Shown here: positions 9,329 through 20,485 of the stretch, piece after piece | Numbering within the stretch: the first letter of the stretch is position 1 | Layout: each line of letters starts with the position of its first letter | From: Dipteronia dyeriana | Taxonomy: Eukaryota > Streptophyta > Magnoliopsida > Sapindales > Sapindaceae | Length of the DNA: 64,000 nt | Assembly (NCBI GenBank): GCA_032871835.1 | Contig: CM065297.1 | Coordinates: 26,731,598 to 26,795,597, forward strand | Direction of reading: 5' to 3' | Made by a program: the position numbers and the translations under genes | Notes under the pieces: generated by a model | Told to the model about the DNA's origin: nothing | Databases searched by the model: none | Seen by the model: only the letters and a program-made list of their open reading frames with translations

Positions 9329-12300
9329 CTATAAAAAATCATATCTACAAAAATCAGGATTGTGAGGATTTGGAACTCTTGCCAATACTCGGGTCCGACA
9401 CCATCTCATATTCAAGGAGCAGACTCTCATTAGAAGGCCAAGCAATCTTGTGGCCAAATCATCCATCCATTGGCTGTAGTCTTCTCCTGGGATTGGCCCG
9501 ACATTAGGCACCACACCCTCCACAATCGACTCTTTACTGGCTTAAAAAGTCGAGAGGGAGTGCTCAGATTGAACCTCAAAATGCATGGGATGGGGCTCTT
9601 TGCCTCAGCTACGACAGTAAGCTCTCCACTCCTTCATTTGAGTTCGAAGAGATTCCAATGACCGATCCACATGATGTTTGATTGACAGCTCCCAGTTGGT
9701 TCGGGCCTTCTCAGTCGCCCTATTCTTAACTTTGAAGAACTCGCCAACTGAAACTAGCCCTCGCTGAAACTCCCGAAGGAGAAGAGCATCGTAGGCAAAG
9801 GATCTTTTCAAATGATCAACCCCTGGACCTCAAGTTCTAGCCTAGTTTCTTTATATAGGGATTCGACTGTCAGAGCTTGGCGTTCCATGTCCTCAATCTT
9901 TTGTTCATATGCCGACTTGGACTGCTCCGCTTTCTGCTCGGCCTTGAGCATTGATACTTGGGCAGAAGATAATAAATTTTGAAGTAATGTTGCCTTCTCT
10001 TCTGCCGACAAAGCCCTCTCCATCGGCCTCCATCTGCTTCGCCAGACAGTGGTCGACAAAAACGTGGGCAGAACCAACCTCTTGTTGATAAGCCGCTTCA
10101 ACTCGAGCACATCTATTTTCACTTTCCTTCAACTGAGCCTCGAGACGCCTTATTCTATCAGCTTGATGTTGCTGCGTCTGAACCAGCTCAGCTAACTCGG
10201 CCATCATCTACAAAGAAGTTAATTAAAAACCTAGCAAACAAAAATGAGCAAAACAATTGAAGTTAAGGATAACTTACATAAGATGCACCGTTAAAGACGT
10301 TTTGAAGAGGTCTGACAAAGAGCCATCCCGAAAACAACTCCAACCCGATGAAAGCCTGACCAGATGACATCTCCCGCAGCATATCCTGGGGAGAAGGATA
10401 TGAAGGAACCTCCGAGGGTTCAACCCTTTGATCTTCAACCTCGGGGGGAGGGGAACCCCTGTTCGGCTCTGAAATCTCTGCATCCGCCGATGCAAGGGAA
10501 CCCTTGTTCTGCTCTTAAGTCTCCACATCTGTCGATGCTCCAACATCAACGCTCGAGGGAATGTCAGCCACAATATCTTCATCGCTAGAGTCGATGAAAG
10601 AGACCATTCGAGGGACCTTGAGAGGGCGAGTTGGAGAGCTGACTTCCTTCCGCTTCTCAGCCCGAGAACAATGGAATTTGAGATCAGCTGACCTGAAGAT
10701 ACTTGTCCCGCGGAGGAATTACTTTTATCACCGGTATCTGACCGCACAACTGGTACTTCACCAAGACCTTCACTTTGCCTATCCCCATCATCAGGCAGTT
10801 GAGTCGGGCCACTCAGACCACTAGTCTCCCTTACGGCCGGTTGAACAACGTCCTCAGGGACATATTCGGGAACTTGCTCTTCAATCGCATCAGGTTCTTC
10901 GTTAGACTCAGGTGGGGCAATGCCGTCATTGCTCTGACGAGAAGTTTCTTTTCTACTCGCCTGAAGAATAGACTTCACTTGGCGAGCCTGAAGATCGCAG
11001 ACGATGTCCGTATCATACACTTAGAAGAAAAGAGGAATCGTGTCAGAATATAAAATCTGTTTGAAGAGGGCTGCAAAGATAACTTACATCGCATGCGGTG
11101 ACCCAAAATCTGTTTGAAGAAGCCGAACTCTATCATCTTTGACTTAGTAAAGAGATAAGTCTTGCTCATATTTTCCAGAGTGCGAACTGCTGTCCGAGTA
11201 AGTCTGGTTAGCTCAGTATCGCTGTAATCAATTTTCTTCTTGTTCCATATCTCGAGGGAACAGAAGAAATAGGGGACTTTCAACACCGCCCATGTATCCC
11301 TAGATATGAGAGTGACTTCAAGACCGAGACTCTCTCCGGTGAAAAACCAACTGTTCTTTCAGAACTTGTTGGATGTAGGGAATCCCTATACGAAACCCCT
11401 CGTTTTAGGGTCATCAGAGATATCAACTCCCCGATTCATCTTTGTTCCTTTGGGGACCCAACAGTCTGGCGGATTAGACATGAGGAAATAGGTTCCTGTC
11501 TTGCCAGATTACCTCAGTGTGAAGAAATGTCTGATTTCACTCAGGGAGGGTGGCAACAGGTTCATCCGGCTGTACATGTGCCACATGCACATCAAGATTT
11601 TGTAGCTTTTCGGGGCCAGTTGGGCCGGAGCGTTCCCTACTTTTGCTAGAAACCAGACGATGAATGTCTGAAAAGGGAGAGTGACGTCGCAGCAGAGCAT
11701 GGATCCATAAATCACCACTATGCCCGTTGGAGGATTCCATACGGCTCTATCACCCGCTGGAACCATAGTGACTGAATTGGGCAGATCGAATTGGGCATGA
11801 TACTTCTCTATCTCATCTAACCTGACCACATTCGGCTCGGTGTCAAACCCACTCGGGCAGTCATTAGAGAAAGTAAGACGAGAGGCCCTGAATGTCTCTT
11901 CGACATCGTTCTCATTGACAGTTTGCTCCCTGATCCGAATATCACCCAAGTTGTGCTTACGGACTTCACTTCTGCTTTGATGTTTCCCTATCCTTCGAAG
12001 AGGTACCCTGTGATTAGAAACGTTAGAATCAGAACTAGATGAAGAACTGGACACAGGACTAAAAGTGACGTCAGGGTAAAGCCCATAAACATTAACTTCT
12101 AAAAATGGAGGTTCATCAGTAGGGATTTCCCCCAGTAATCTTCTAATACAGGAAACCAACTGGAAATACCCAAGTTCTAATGCATCAAGATCAATATTAA
12201 AAAGACGATGACAAGTGGATCCATTGAAACTAACCTTGAATAAAGAACTGGTGCAGAATCTTCTACGGAGAATTGACGATTTTAGGTGCAAAGAAATCTG

Positions 12301-12357
12301 GGTTTGAGAAAAAAAAAATCTGCTGAATTTTTTTTGAGAATGAACCAACATTGTCAC
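9329..12357 (-). pseudogene. Tat1 antisense gene with Transposase_28-type domain
   Basis: A gene on the strand opposite to gag-pol. Exon 1 (12,357 to about 11,088) begins near MTMLVHSQKK, has a Ser-rich stretch, then the conserved segment TMVPAGDRAVWNPPTGIVVI ... CDVTLPFQTFIVWFLAK and AQLAPKSYKILMCMWHMYSR. This matches the 'putative gypsy type transposon' (Transposase_28) family found in antisense ORFs of plant Tat elements. GT-AG introns fit 11,020-11,087 and 10,208-10,277. Exon 2 is acidic and Ser-rich. Exon 3 is a coiled coil (RIRRLEAQLKESENRCARVE) plus FFKVKNRATEKARTNWELSI. Stops and frameshifts follow 11,509 and recur near 9,530 and 9,830. Tat2 has the same layout at 25,515-28,413. The biochemical role of the family is unknown. 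Confidence 0.82.
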
Positions 12358-12715
12358 TCAGAGAAGAATTTAAAGAAATAATAGCACGAAACCCTAGGAT
12401 CTCAAGGCGGGAAAAAATGATGATGAGGTTTGATGACAAAGGCGGTGCACAGGGAAATGCGTAGGTCATTTCTCATAAATGATATCGAAAAACGAAAAGG
12501 CAAGGGACACGTGTCAAAAAGAGAACTGGTTTTTGCCGTCAGAATTCCAAAACATCACCGTCATTAAAGATCTCGCGTAAGGAGGCAAATCGAATTTACA
12601 GGGTCACCATTAAGACACACCATTATGACAAGACATTTACTCGGGTACTGAAAAGATATTGAAAAACTGATTAAAATACTTTTACCCGAAATAAAACCCT
12701 GTTCAGCAAAAATAT
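12358..12715 (-). other. Tat1 leader/promoter region of antisense gene
   Basis: About 360 bp between the first antisense exon and the polypurine tract, without a credible reading frame of its own. It aligns with 25,036-25,514 of Tat2, including a GGGAAA(A)TGCG-like stretch and AACCCTAGG near the exon. By position it must hold the promoter or leader of the antisense gene, but no TATA box can be assigned firmly. Confidence 0.45.
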
Positions 12716-12728
12716 TTTAAGGGGGTAT
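12716..12728 (+). promoter_or_regulatory. Tat1 polypurine tract
   Basis: TTTTAAGGGGGTAT directly precedes the 3' LTR start TGTCATATG. The same tract, reverse-complemented, follows the Tat2 LTR at 25,021-25,034. It is the plus-strand primer site in reverse transcription. Confidence 0.8.
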
Positions 12729-13604
12729 TGTCATATGTGAATTTTATCGTACGTACATGTCATCAGTAAAGAGGATAAATTGTCAGGTGGACATCCGAAT
12801 AGGCATTCAAAAAATATCCTACAAGACATCACCGAATAAGAGAACCCGAGTAAGCAGTTGTTGAACAAAACCTACTCAGGGTCAATCGACATCATGTACT
12901 ACTCGGGATTAGTTAACGACACTCAGAACTAATTAAATGACATTTCTACTCAGGATCAAATGATGTTACTCGGGACCAACAAGTATTGTCCTTACTCGGG
13001 ACAAATATGAAGAAAACTGAATAAAAAGCCCAGCGCTTAGTTCACACGGATTATGTCATTAAATACACGAAGATATCCATATCAAAAAGGAATCCCAATG
13101 AGAACAGAATACTGAGCAGAAAAGATTCCCAATCAGGCAACAACTTTATTTCTTCAAAAAGACTACGCTCCAAAAGGAAATAAATCCTAATTAGACTACA
13201 TTACTAGAGTCCCATTCAATTTCAATACAAGACTCCGAAACAGGAAAGAAGACAGTCTGCTTCAAGCAAGTAATCATAATTAAATACAAAGATCTATTAC
13301 TTGTACAAAGCAGGTTAGGGTTCTATAAACATATAAATAGACACATAATCTCGCCAAAAAAGACGAGCAATCAAAGAAAGATAGAGAAAAAAGAGAAATC
13401 GAGAGCTTGTAATGTTATATTTTCATAGTGGATTTTGGCTTGATTGATCATTTAACCACCCGTGGACGTTTCTCCGGTCATCGGAATTTTACCACGTAAA
13501 AACCTTGTGTCTTGATTACTTTTTCCTTCTCTCTCTCTTTGAAATCACAGATGAAATCCAATCCTTATTGGCTTTTCTCATACATCCAGAAATCGACGTC
13601 AATA
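12729..13604 (+). repeat. Tat1 3' LTR
   Basis: An 876-bp LTR from TGTCATATGTG to ...CGTCAATA; the last CA has decayed to TA. It matches the Tat2 LTR (24,137-25,020, reversed) along its whole length, which fixes the true LTR and shows what the 5' copy lacks. It contains many TACTCGGG-like motifs around 12,840-13,010 and a CT-rich tract near 13,520. Confidence 0.88.
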
Positions 13605-13609
13605 GGCAT
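13605..13609. repeat. Target-site duplication GGCAT (right of Tat1)
   Basis: Second copy of the GGCAT that precedes Tat1 at 2,189-2,193. Confidence 0.85.
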
Positions 13610-15046
13610 GTACTGAAGCGCAGTTGGCAGGTTCTCAGCCCGTACACAGACCCGTGTCGACCGAAGAGGGTAAGGGTAATACTTTAGAGACCTGACCACG
13701 TTTTTGATTCCCACGGACTGGTGGACGGTGACCAGTTAAAGGCTTACCGAGCCTTCAAGAAGATTATAAACGGGGAACTGTAAGTAAATTTCTTTTTTAT
13801 TTAGGTGGCATGTTTTCTTCTATTCAATTAAATAATTATGTAGCTAATGAAAAATTAATGTAGACGTGATGTGAACGTGCTGGAGCCAGTTGATGCTGCA
13901 TGGTTCCATCGGATGTAAACCAACTTCATGGATTTGGATGACGAAGTACGTGCGACTGGAAATTTTCTTTTTAATGTTTGTTTAAGATATGTAACACTCC
14001 TAACACTTTATTATATATTCCCAGAATATGGACTCGTACCTCCATATTCTTCGGAAGCGTCAACAAGCATTCCCGACTGTATACAATCAGATGGTCAACA
14101 TATTGGATACGCAGTTTTTTGTAAGTACTAAAATTAGTAATGATTACGCATGCTTGTAGATTTGTTTGGAAAACATTAATAATATTTTGTCGATTAATTG
14201 TTTCTACAGTTTTATCTGGAGCACCAGTACAGGAAAATGATGCCTTGTGATGCTCGCGGGGAGATTGCAACGGCACAGTGAAATGTGCTGAGGTCTTGGT
14301 GGAAGGATGACGACCTTACAACGGTGCTTGGTGGTGCCCCGATTGGATGCCGTCTGTGGCACGAGGTTGACATGGTAGGTGTTACTTGGTTTGCAATTAC
14401 AAATATAAACGTCTTTGTACATCCTAACACCTTCTTTTTACGTTTACAAGTCCTGATACCGTGCAACATTGGGCGCCAACATTAGCTACTGGTGACCATG
14501 GACCAAACAAGCGGGGAGATGTTCATAGTCGACCCCTGGAGACAGCAGGTCCCAGTGCAACATTGGGCGCCAACATTGGCTACTGGTGACCATCGACCTC
14601 ACATGCGGGGAGATGTTCATAGTCGATGCCTGGAGGCAGTAGGTCCCGGTGCATATCCTGAAGCAGCAGGTAGCCCCCTTACACTGGTTTTTACCCTCGA
14701 TGTTGCATCAGGCCGGGTTTCATACTGCACGACTCGCTGGCCGTGAGAATTTTTCCAAGACGAATAAGCCCTTCTCAGTCAGCGTGGTATCTGAAACACG
14801 TATCCCCCAACAAAAGAAATCGTAAGATATTTTATAATATTAACTTTCAGATTGTGTTATTAAAAACCTAATGTTTTATTAACGCTTGTTAATGTGTCCA
14901 ACTGTAAGGGTAACTGTGGTCCCCACACATTTTGATTGATCGAGTACTTACTAGCGAACAGAAAAGATTTCGATTGGTCGGAAGACGATATAAGGATCAT
15001 TCAGGAGAAGGTAGTTGAGATTTTTTCTAACTCCCGACCCGTTTAG
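13610..15046 (+). pseudogene. DUF1985/Ulp1-type MULE gene, 3' half with C48 protease domain
   Basis: Continuation of the gene interrupted at 2,188. Exons read SPYTDPCRPKRVRV, then DQLKAYRAFKKIINGEL; next NVLEPVDAAWFHRM; then DSYLHILRKRQQAFPTVYNQ and VNILDTQFF; then YLEHQYRKMMPCDARG and GCRLWHEVDM. Candidate introns are 13,780-13,863, about 13,949-14,024, 14,119-14,209 and about 14,371-14,450. The catalytic His segment reads IGRQHWLLVTIDLTCGEM (His 14,574-14,576) and the catalytic Cys segment GNCGPHTF (Cys 14,915-14,917), as expected for C48 Ulp1-like proteases, which cleave SUMO-type conjugates. The terminal helix ends at the stop at 15,044-15,046. A 94-bp duplication (14,461-14,648) and several stops disrupt it. 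Its target in MULEs is unknown. Confidence 0.82.
14461..14648. repeat. 94-bp tandem duplication over the Ulp1 catalytic His segment
   Basis: GTGCAACATTGGGCGCCAAC starts at 14,461 and again at 14,555. The copies differ at about a dozen positions. Copy 1 has TAG where copy 2 has the TGG after the catalytic His. Ninety-four is not a multiple of three, so the duplication itself shifts the frame. Confidence 0.85.
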
Positions 15047-15206
15047 ATTTATGTAGTAATTGATTTGTATATGTATCAATTCTTTTTGTATAAAAATGTT
15101 TACATTTGTATATGTACCAATCATATATAAATAAAATTGCATTCAAGTTAATGAACAAGTCATACGAGTACAAATTATCACAATGCCATCATCATAACAC
15201 CTCAAA

Positions 15207-15299
15207 TCATTCCACGGTGGAGCCTTTGATAGGGCATATTTGTCTGTTGTGGATAACTGTATGACAGATGGTACATTTGCGCCTGTATTCCTCAGAAAC
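15207..15299 (-). pseudogene. MuDR-type transposase, C-terminal end (distal to insert)
   Basis: Reads VSEEYRRKCTICHTVIHNRQ then CPIKGSTVE and a stop (15,207-15,209). It is the second CCHC-like knuckle and the tail of the transposase at 17,831-20,294. Removing the insert 15,300-17,830 joins GPGKV directly to VSEEYRRKC in frame. This shows that the insertion split one gene and locates the insertion point to the base or nearly so. Confidence 0.85.
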
Positions 15300-15787
15300 A
15301 AATGAAGAAGTTATGGTGTTTGGAAGGTGCAGTCCCGTTTTTGTGTGTTTAGACTCCAAAAACAGCAATAAACCGCAATTGAACCTTCAGAGAAACGATG
15401 GAGGATGAATATTCAAACACTCTCAACTTTGAATCACTCAAATCGAAGTTCAAATGAAGAAGTTATGGTGTTTGGAAGGTGAGAAAATGTAGAGAGAAAA
15501 CTAATTAATATGAATTTAAGGCTTATTGACAAAAAATAAAAATTACGGCTTGTCTTTTAAACTTACCAAATAATGTAATACTTCAAAAAAAACACTTAAT
15601 AATTAAAAATGAATTATGAGATAGGTTAAAAGAATATATTCACTATCCTATTATTTACGTGATTGCCTCTTAATTACATATAGATTTTTATTTATTTAGG
15701 AAAAACATATATTATTAAAAATTATTATAATTAATAACTACTAAATAACTTTGGAAAAAACAAAAAAGAATTTATGACTTGTCTTTT

Positions 15788-16001
15788 TTTTTTTTGAAGT
15801 TATAACTGCTGGGACCTGACGATATATGACTATGCTAGCACAACCCAGAATACTGCTCCCACAGTAGAAGAGAGGGTACCCACAATTGGGATTAATGGCC
15901 GAGGAGGGACAAATAATATATATACACGTATCCAGGCGTTGACCCATGGTGGTGGAGGCTCCCAAGAGAGAGTCCAACCACATTGGCAAGAGGTTTCGTG
16001 C
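15788..16001 (-). mobile_element. SINE-like element (copy within the permuted insert)
   Basis: Same element as 44,204-44,417. It starts with a poly-T run (poly-A on -), is about 214 bp, and is flanked by TATGACTTGTCTTTT at 15,773-15,787 and 16,002-16,016. It was carried along by duplication of the surrounding segment, so it is not an independent insertion. Confidence 0.65.
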
Positions 16002-16232
16002 TATGACTTGTCTTTTAAACTTACCAAATAATGGATCTCTTTCGTTTAGTGTGAAATCCTGATCCTAGAATCAAAACCTTCCTTCGAGCCTGTTCATGTT
16101 CTAAGGGCATGGCTCTCCTAAATCTTATTCAAAAACTTCTTTTGTAGAGGAAGTCAGTCCGGTCTAACTTCGTTACCTTAGCCCAGTCAACAACCTAGTT
16201 TCCTAGACGAATCGGGCATACCGACCTGCCTT

Positions 16233-17824
16233 TGAAAATACAAACACGGTTAAATGCTCAAGGCTAACCTAGAGAGGAGGGGGGGGGGGGGGGGGTGAAT
16301 AGGTTAGACACCTTTTTCGACTCTCTTAGAAACAATATTAAGAACAAGTAAAGTGTGATACAAACAAGTAATGGTAACACATACACAATCTATATCATAG
16401 AAAGAAAGTCAACTTACATAAAGAGTTCTATCCTTAGTATTCAATAACAAATACAAATACAAACACAAAAACTAGAGAGATAGGGATAGAGAGAAGTTGA
16501 CACAAGAAATAACGTGGTAAACCTCCGAAGAGGAAACATCCACGGGTTAGCAACCATCGACAAACAAAATCCACTAGTAGATAAGACAAGTACAATCTCT
16601 CAAGTGACCCCTTCACCTAGAATCTACCCTTCTATCCTACTCATGAAGATGTCGCCCTCATGCTCAACAATCCGAGGCCTCAAACCTCTTGTCAAGATTT
16701 CCTCGCTCACCTTACCGGATCCTCACGACCCAAGGTAAGACTTCTTGCTCAACTATTTGAGTCCTCCCGACTCTAGTCCGGACTTCCTCCCTCACCCTTC
16801 CGGATCCTCACGACCCTAGGCAAGACTTCTTGCTCGACTATCCTAGTCCTCCCGACTCTAGCCAAGACTTCCTTGCTTGACAATCCAAGGTCTCACACCT
16901 CTTGCCAAGACATACTTGCTCAACAACATAGGTCTCACACCTATTGTAGAGACATCCTTCTCACAAGGCATCTAGATGACCATGAATGCAAAACGTAAAC
17001 AAGCACGCAACATAGAATGCTATGATCAACACATCCTATGGAAAATACTAGACATGAGCATGAATGCACAAAAAAATGTAGTCTAGTCAATCATGCATGT
17101 TTAAATCATCTAGATCATGTAAGATATGTTCAACATTAATCACAACCTAGATACATGCATAGATCTAAACTTTAATCGCAAGATATGTTCAATTAATCAC
17201 AAAATCAAGTTTAAATCACACAAACCAAAAACATGCTAAAATCATATGACAAAGTCATTTAGATTTAAGCTAAAGTTCTAGAGCATATTCCTATACATAG
17301 ATTCAACAACAAAAGAACATAAGCACATGTATTAATGTGAGAATTTGGCCAAGAGAGCCTAATACATGTGAAGAACTATTTTTCATAAAATCAATCAATC
17401 AAAGATCATCAAATAGTCCTAGAATCAAAGCTAGCACAATACAATCTCAAACATGTGAAACACATAGGCAAAATCAAAACCTAACTCAACATGTAAGATT
17501 TCAATTGAAACTCAACCTAGCTTTAAAAGAGTTCAAAACTAAAATAGAAACACTCACAATACACATATATAAGTTAAAAAAGAAAACCTAAGGCAATTGA
17601 CCAAGTTTTAAAAGAAAATTTTGAGAGAAAATCAATACATTAGTTGATTTAGGTACAGTCCCGTTTTTGTGTGTTTAGACTCCAAAAACAGCAATAAAAC
17701 ACAATTGAACCTTCAGAGAAACGATGGAGGATGAATATTCAAACACTCTCAACTTTGAATCACTCAAATCGAAGTTCAAATGAAGAAGTTATGGTGTTTG
17801 GAAGGTGAGAAAATGTAGAGAGAA
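16233..17824 (-). repeat. Partial Copia-like LTR (copy within the permuted insert)
   Basis: About 1.6 kb matching the LTR at 44,649-46,244, from TGAAAATACAAACACGG through a 17-base G run (16,279-16,295) and the TCCTCCCGACTC repeats at about 16,640-16,960. The rest of the LTR is absent. It cannot be an independent LTR insertion because the left flank (15,503-16,232) is shared with the source. Confidence 0.75.
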
Positions 17825-17830
17825 GTTATG

Positions 17831-20294
17831 GACTTTGCCCGGACCTTCATTACTCAAAGTTGGGTTAGAAAATCTCTTGGAATTATGTCTTAGTTGTCCA
17901 TATCTTCTACAGTTCTGTGTAGTTGTCCTCTCCGAAGAAAAGATATGGTGACCCGCCCTAGGGTGGCTTGCTTGTCTCCTGGAGATTGGATTCAAAACCA
18001 CTTTCTCAGCGATGTCTGATGGCACAATCCAAGTCGAAGGATGTCAAACTGGCATAATAAGAACCAAGTACCCATCAATAAGTGTTTGTCTTTTATAGTA
18101 GTCTGTACACAGGGATATGAAATCCATGCTTCGGTCCTTGTAAAAACAATGAAAACGATGAGATTCACGTTTCAGAAATATTAACTGTAGACTAAAACGT
18201 ATGATGTACCTTGTGGCAGCGAGAGCGTGAGAACATGAAGAATATCCATTTGGAATTTGTTGCATGTGCAGATCTTCCGGGCTAAATCAACGGTCCACTG
18301 TTTTTAAAACCGCTTCACCGAGAATATATTCCAGTCAACTGGATTTACGGTCATAAAATTGCACTTATCCACACGTTTTAGGATCACAAGATGTGCTGCA
18401 TCGGTCAACTGATGACGCATGGACTGTGCAACCCGATGACGATCGTGAAACCAACGTTATATCATATTCCTAATGAACTCTGTCATAGTCAACATAGGCA
18501 GTTGCCGTGCAAATTTGAGGCATGAGTTTATGCATTCTGTAGCATTTGTTGTCATCACCCTGTATCTTCTATCGGGGCAGTGTACACGGGACCACTTGTG
18601 TGGACCGACATCAACTACATAATCATATGCATTCGGGTGCAAGTTTCGTAACTCTTCCATGTGCCGGTTATATTGCAACTCTGTGTATGCTCGGGCTGCT
18701 TTGTCCATTATTACGGTAACATCCTTTCTATGATATCGCTTCTTAATATTTTCATAAAAGTGTCAGCAACATATGGTATGGGTGGCATAAAGGAATACTT
18801 TAGGAATCCCTGCTTCAATGCTTGCAGGTCGATCAGAAATGAATACCAAATCATCTATATAGCCAATGTGACCTTTCAAGTTATCCAAAAACCACTCTCA
18901 TGATAGGTTGTTTTCCGAGTCACCGTACCAAAAAGCAATTGGATAAACCTGTTCATTCACATCTTGTGCAGTTGCAACAAACATTATACCCCCGAATCTA
19001 CTATTTAAATGGGTACCATCAACAACAATAACTGGACACATACACCTCTTGAATCCTCTAATTGAGACACCCAACGACATGAAAAAGTAGAGGAATTTAC
19101 CATTTTCATCGCACTGTAAGTCAGTGACTGTTCCGGGATTTTTTTATTCCAACACGTAACCGAATGATGACAGCAGTTGGAAGGTTTCCTCATGCGTTCC
19201 ATAGGTCAGTGACAATGCATAATCAAGGGCTTGATGTGTCTTTCTGTACATGATTTGGAAATCATACATTATTTTCATGTAGACGATTATGTCATTCGTC
19301 GACCATCTTGTTGTTGCAATATAGGTGCAACTATTTCTCCAATTATGACTACACTAGCTTGTCGATGGCGGCGGTGAATCTTCTCCAAAGGCCAAGTGTG
19401 TTCGTTGATAAAACTTCTTACTTAGAAGTATCTCGCTTCATCTCTCTTCACCGCTCTTAATTTCCACGTACAGTTGTCCATCAAACAAACCATAAGTAAT
19501 GTTGTCTTATTCGACCTTTTCACCTTCCACTCGAAGTTGTGCCGCATTGCAAAATGTCCAGCCAATCTCTTCAAATCCTTTTCAGTAGGAAAAAATTAAC
19601 CTTTATATAGCATGCTTGAAGGTTCATCTTTTACCAAATTTCTGTTTCCACCCATACCAAAAGAGTATGATTCTGCTCTTGGAATAAGCCACGTTGTGGC
19701 ATTCTCAGAATCAATTGGAGTTACATTAGGTCGGACCTCAGAGGTCCCAATTATATCTACTACAGTGAAACTACATCTGTGTACACGTCTTACACGTCTT
19801 GCACGTCTTTTCGTTTCGAACGATTCTTCATCTTTCTCATTGTTTGCTACATTATCTACCGGATACAAATTTGACTCAATTTGACAACCAAAATCATCGT
19901 CCAATTAAGGTCCAACTATATCACCATGATCAGCTACTTCAGGTGGGTCACCACATAGGTTTTTCCTACCGTCAATCCCACTTCTGTCTGTGAATAACTG
20001 GTTGCTTCCGCCTGAAGATCGAAATTGTTGGGTGTTATCACGATGAGGGATTTCTTCACCAATGAAACCTCCTGCAACCCTCTCAATTAGACTGACACAT
20101 ACTTGAGGGATCACCCTATCTTCCTCTAGCATAAACAAAACATTGTCGTCGTTTCTTATAAATGTGCGGCATGTTGTCCTAGGAACGATTGATATAGATT
20201 TTAGATCAACAATGTATTTGTTCACATCGTACTTCACAACGGTTTGCACGATCGACACCAGCTCTTCGTAAGTCATATTTCTTGACACATACAT
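17831..20294 (-). pseudogene. MuDR-type MULE transposase (broken)
   Basis: N-terminus near 20,294: MTYEELVSIVQTVVKYDVNK, then VPRTTCRTFIRNDDNVLF. An acidic linker follows (NLYPVDNVANNEKDEES), then the Mutator DNA-binding domain around 19,330-19,600 (KDLKRLAGHFAMRHNFEWKV, CTWKLRAVKRDE). The MULE catalytic domain has GFKRCMCPVIVVDGTHL (Asp 19,018-19,020), IMFVATAQDVNEQVYPIAFW and FISDRPASIEAG (Asp 18,832-18,834), with a stop replacing Trp in the following C-H motif. ARAYTELQYNRHMEELRN and a SWIM-type zinc region (CTCNKFQMDI, CSHALAATRY) follow, then a CCHC-like knuckle near 17,860. Multiple stops and frameshifts inactivate it. It would bind the element ends and catalyse cut-and-paste transposition in the nucleus. 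Confidence 0.88.
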
Positions 20295-20485
20295 TCCTTG
20301 GTTATTAGAACAAAAATACCTCTGACTTCCATCAGGTGATTGCCCTCATCGATCGTTGTAAGATATGACTATTCTAACCCGATCCATTGTCCTGTGAAAA
20401 TCAGCATCACAAACCATTATTAATAAATTAAAAAAAAATACTTTTACAATTATTAAGAATTACAAATATTTCTCAATTGTAAGGG
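20295..20485 (-). other. Region upstream of MULE transposase
   Basis: About 190 bp between the transposase N-terminus and the TCGAGAA array. A possible small upstream exon reads MDRVRIVISYNDR on - near 20,345-20,384, preceded by GACAATGG. That would be a typical first-exon start for this transposase family. Exon boundaries are not resolved. Confidence 0.4.

Larger units (their letters stand above)
2194..13604 (+). mobile_element. Tat1: Ty3/gypsy Tat-lineage LTR retrotransposon
   Basis: An 11.4-kb element bounded by GGCAT duplications and inserted in the Ulp1-type gene. Order on +: rearranged 5' LTR (2,194-2,485), primer-binding region, gag, protease, RT, RNase H, second RNase H, integrase (to 8,221), hairpin-repeat spacer, a reverse-strand gene (12,357 to 9,329), polypurine tract, 3' LTR (12,729-13,604). 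Placement in Tat rests on the duplicate RNase H and the antisense gene with a Transposase_28-type domain, both established traits of plant Tat elements. All coding regions have stops. The closely related Tat2 lies at 24,137-35,724 in the opposite orientation. Confidence 0.9.
15300..17830. mobile_element. 2.5-kb circularly permuted insertion in the transposase gene
   Basis: The insert is composed of three blocks that match 43,919-46,249: 15,300-15,329 equals 46,199-46,228; 15,330-15,502 equals 46,077-46,249; 15,503-17,824 equals 43,919 to about 46,244. So the far end of the source joins its own beginning at 15,502/15,503, where both source ends share AAAACT. It carries a SINE-like element, about 300 bp of the AT-rich repeat, and the first 1.6 kb of the LTR found at 44,649. 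The last six to eight bases before 17,831 are unassigned. No intact gene is inside. Confidence 0.8.

Noticed and set aside
9470..11491. Several + strand frames across the Tat1 antisense gene
   Set aside because: Shadows; the - strand carries the conserved motifs and the introns shared with Tat2.
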